Below, in pieces: positions 62,477 to 64,000 of a stretch of DNA of 64,000 nt (within the stretch, counting starts at the first letter, position 1; each line of letters starts with the position of its first letter). The position numbers and the translations under genes are program-made. This stretch comes from Novipirellula artificiosorum (lineage in GTDB: Bacteria > Planctomycetota > Planctomycetia > Pirellulales > Pirellulaceae). A model generated the notes under the pieces. The model was given only the letters and a program-made list of their open reading frames with translations, was not told where the DNA came from and did not search any database. The stretch covers positions 171,885 to 235,884 of the forward strand of contig NZ_SJPV01000005.1 in NCBI RefSeq assembly GCF_007860135.1, read 5' to 3'.

Positions 62477-63619
62477 TCATCGGCTCGATCCTTCTTCGAC
62501 CAGCAATTCCTCGATCAAATGGCAATAAGAATCGTATCGACGGGCATCGATACGAGCGTCCGCGACGGCATTTTTCACCGCACACGCATCCTCGTTTAAA
62601 TGCAAGCAATCGGGGTACCGGCAGGCACTCACATAGGGCCGCAAATCGGGCATCAGCCCCGAAACCTCGCCCGCTGCAATATTCCAGAGCTGAAATTGCC
62701 GGATACCAGGCGTGTCAAAGACAGCCCCCCCAACGGCGAGCGGAATGAGCGTGGTCGCCGTCGTCGTGTGACGCCCCTTGTCGTTGTCGAGACTCACTTC
62801 CGATACGGCCAATCCAAGCCCAGGCTCAATCGCGTTCAGCAGACTGCTCTTGCCCACACCACTTTGGCCCGCGAGTGCCGTCTGCTTGCCGGTCATCAGT
62901 GCCTTCAGGTACGGCACATTGACGCCCGTCTCTGCCGATGTCATCAGCACTCGATAACCCATGGATGACAAAACACCGACCATCGGTTGCAGCGACACCG
63001 GGTCGACCAAATCCATCTTGTTGATCACAACCACCGGCTCGACACCACAATGTTCCGCGGTCAACAAGAAACGATCAATCAAGGCGGGCTTCAAATCGGG
63101 TTGCGCCGCGCTCGTGATGACAAGCAAATAGTCGACGTTCGCCGCGATCACATGTTGGCGGTTCCGGCTGGTACGGCTAATCACCCCCGCGCGAGGTTCG
63201 ATGCTCTCGATCATGCCGTCACTCGGCGAATCGGCTCGAAAACGAACGCGATCCCCCGCAACGATCACGTTTCGCTGTTCGATGTTGAGCGATTTCAGCA
63301 CCTGCCGAATGGCACATTCGTAACGTCGCCCATCCTCACCGAGGACCTTGCTTTTCAAACCGTGGACGCTGATCACGCGACCACAGCGTAGCGATTCGTC
63401 AAAGGCAACGTCGCTGCCGCTTTTTTCGAGCGTTTGGCTTGCCACGGTTCGTTTACGTGTCAGGTCACCTTTTCCGCTGACCCGTTCGCCATGGAGAGCA
63501 TCGGCAAGCTTTTCTTCGTCCCCCATTTGGAACGAACGCGTCATATCGCCATTGCGTACACGTCCTTGGTACTTCTTGCGAAAATCGGCTCGTTGATTTG
63601 CTTGCCTTTTTTTTCCCAT
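62477..63619 (-). CDS. rsgA: Ribosome small-subunit GTPase RsgA
   Basis: Circularly permuted GTPase that tests late 30S assembly. An N-terminal extension of ~75 basic residues precedes the OB-fold domain. The G motifs appear in permuted order: NKMD (G4), SAETG (G5), AGQSGVGKSSLLN (G1), HTTTATT (G2) and DTPGIRQF (G3). The zinc site is CRYPDCLHLNEDAC. 380 residues, longer than the ~300-350 usual because of the extension. The start ATG shares its last base with the ftsH stop (TAATG), so translation is probably coupled. Confidence 0.95.
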   Translation of the reverse strand: MGKKRQANQRADFRKKYQGRVRNGDMTRSFQMGDEEKLADALHGERVSGKGDLTRKRTVASQTLEKSGSDVAFDESLRCGRVISVHGLKSKVLGEDGRRYECAIRQVLKSLNIEQRNVIVAGDRVRFRADSPSDGMIESIEPRAGVISRTSRNRQHVIAANVDYLLVITSAAQPDLKPALIDRFLLTAEHCGVEPVVVINKMDLVDPVSLQPMVGVLSSMGYRVLMTSAETGVNVPYLKALMTGKQTALAGQSGVGKSSLLNAIEPGLGLAVSEVSLDNDKGRHTTTATTLIPLAVGGAVFDTPGIRQFQLWNIAAGEVSGLMPDLRPYVSACRYPDCLHLNEDACAVKNAVADARIDARRYDSYCHLIEELLVEEGSSR

Positions 63620-64000
63620 TAAGATCCGACCGATTCACTCGACGATGACTGGCCCCCCACGGCGGAGCCAGGACTATGCGCGGCACTACTTTCAGGTGCG
63701 ATCGATTGTCCAGGAGCCATCCCGTCGCCTTCCTTGCGGTTGCGAACTTGGATCGAGAGCCCGATCAACTCCGTCAATTCGGCTTCGCCCAGTTCTTCAT
63801 GCTCGAGCAAGGCGCGCGTGATCGTCTCTAATTCTTCCCGGTGCTCGCGGAGCAATTGTTCCGCTTTCTGGTCCGCCTCGAGCAGAATGCGGGCGACTTC
63901 TTCATCCACCAATTCCTGGGTGTGCTCACTGAAGTTGCGTTGCTGATGAATCTCACGTCCCAAAAAGGGATCTTCGTCGCTCGTTTTGTAGCTAACCGGT
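63619..64000 (-). CDS. ftsH: ATP-dependent zinc metalloprotease FtsH (C-terminal part only)
   Basis: The last ~126 codons of a gene whose 5' part lies beyond the right edge. The visible sequence begins PVSYKTSDEDPFLGREIHQQ and continues with NFSEHTQELVDEEVARILLE and LLEHEELGEAELTELIG, which is the conserved C-terminal helical part of FtsH. A Ser/Gly/Pro-rich tail follows. The AAA and HEXXH protease regions are outside. No start codon in the window; the stop overlaps rsgA by one base. Confidence 0.85.
   Translation of the reverse strand, partial: PVSYKTSDEDPFLGREIHQQRNFSEHTQELVDEEVARILLEADQKAEQLLREHREELETITRALLEHEELGEAELTELIGLSIQVRNRKEGDGMAPGQSIAPESSAAHSPGSAVGGQSSSSESVGS

Overview
The window reads as chromosome of a marine-type planctomycete of the Pirellulaceae (Rhodopirellula-like). 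The support is two DUF1501/DUF1800 gene pairs, a DUF1559 prepilin-like protein, a DUF1080 protein, a PQQ-type propeller with an EF-hand tail, a GH78 rhamnosidase, a GlmU-C-like protein of the TIGR03991 type, many Sec or Tat leaders, and intergenic DNA full of small inverted repeats. This placement is an inference from gene content; no rRNA or other taxonomic marker is present.

Layout. 1-3.3 kb: an exported catalase-peroxidase (katG, cut by the left edge) behind an OxyR-type regulator that keeps both redox cysteines. 3.3-4.2 kb: non-coding DNA with a 20-bp perfect inverted repeat and the first copy of a ~298-bp MITE-like element. 4.2-10.1 kb: DUF58 and BatA/VWA genes, then polysaccharide deacetylase, glycosyltransferase and acyltransferase. 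10.1-14.6 kb: a fucosidase relic with an internal deletion, tsaE, an APH-like kinase and an enlarged DsbD. 14.9-26.8 kb: mostly minus strand, with a VWA lipoprotein, an unknown gene, argC, the GlmU-C-like gene, an AMP-forming ligase, class II aldolase and a xylonate dehydratase-type enzyme.

27.3-40.6 kb is the most distinctive part. Two three-gene modules (exported protein of an unrecognised family, DUF1800, DUF1501) diverge from a shared 238-bp spacer. The left module also carries an ABC-2 type ATPase and permease at its promoter-proximal end, and a PQQ/EF-hand protein follows it. The modules are paralogous gene by gene and keep the same order and the same 4-bp overlap, so an ancestral operon was duplicated and inverted.

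40.6-46.2 kb: kdsD-kdsC followed by a 1037-residue membrane-anchored protein where lptC/lptA stand in proteobacteria, then a TIM-barrel sugar isomerase. 46.8-50.1 kb: an HD-GYP response regulator and a RstA/RstB-like two-component pair. 50.1-52.0 kb: about 1.9 kb of decayed DNA with a second MITE copy flanked by a perfect 8-bp direct repeat, plus two oppositely oriented transposase C-terminus relics. 52-64 kb: glycine-zipper protein, GH78 rhamnosidase, small lipoprotein and prepilin-like protein, DUF1080 protein, CxxCH protein, Ser/Thr kinase, rsgA and the 3' end of ftsH (cut by the right edge). I saw no rRNA, tRNA or CRISPR array.
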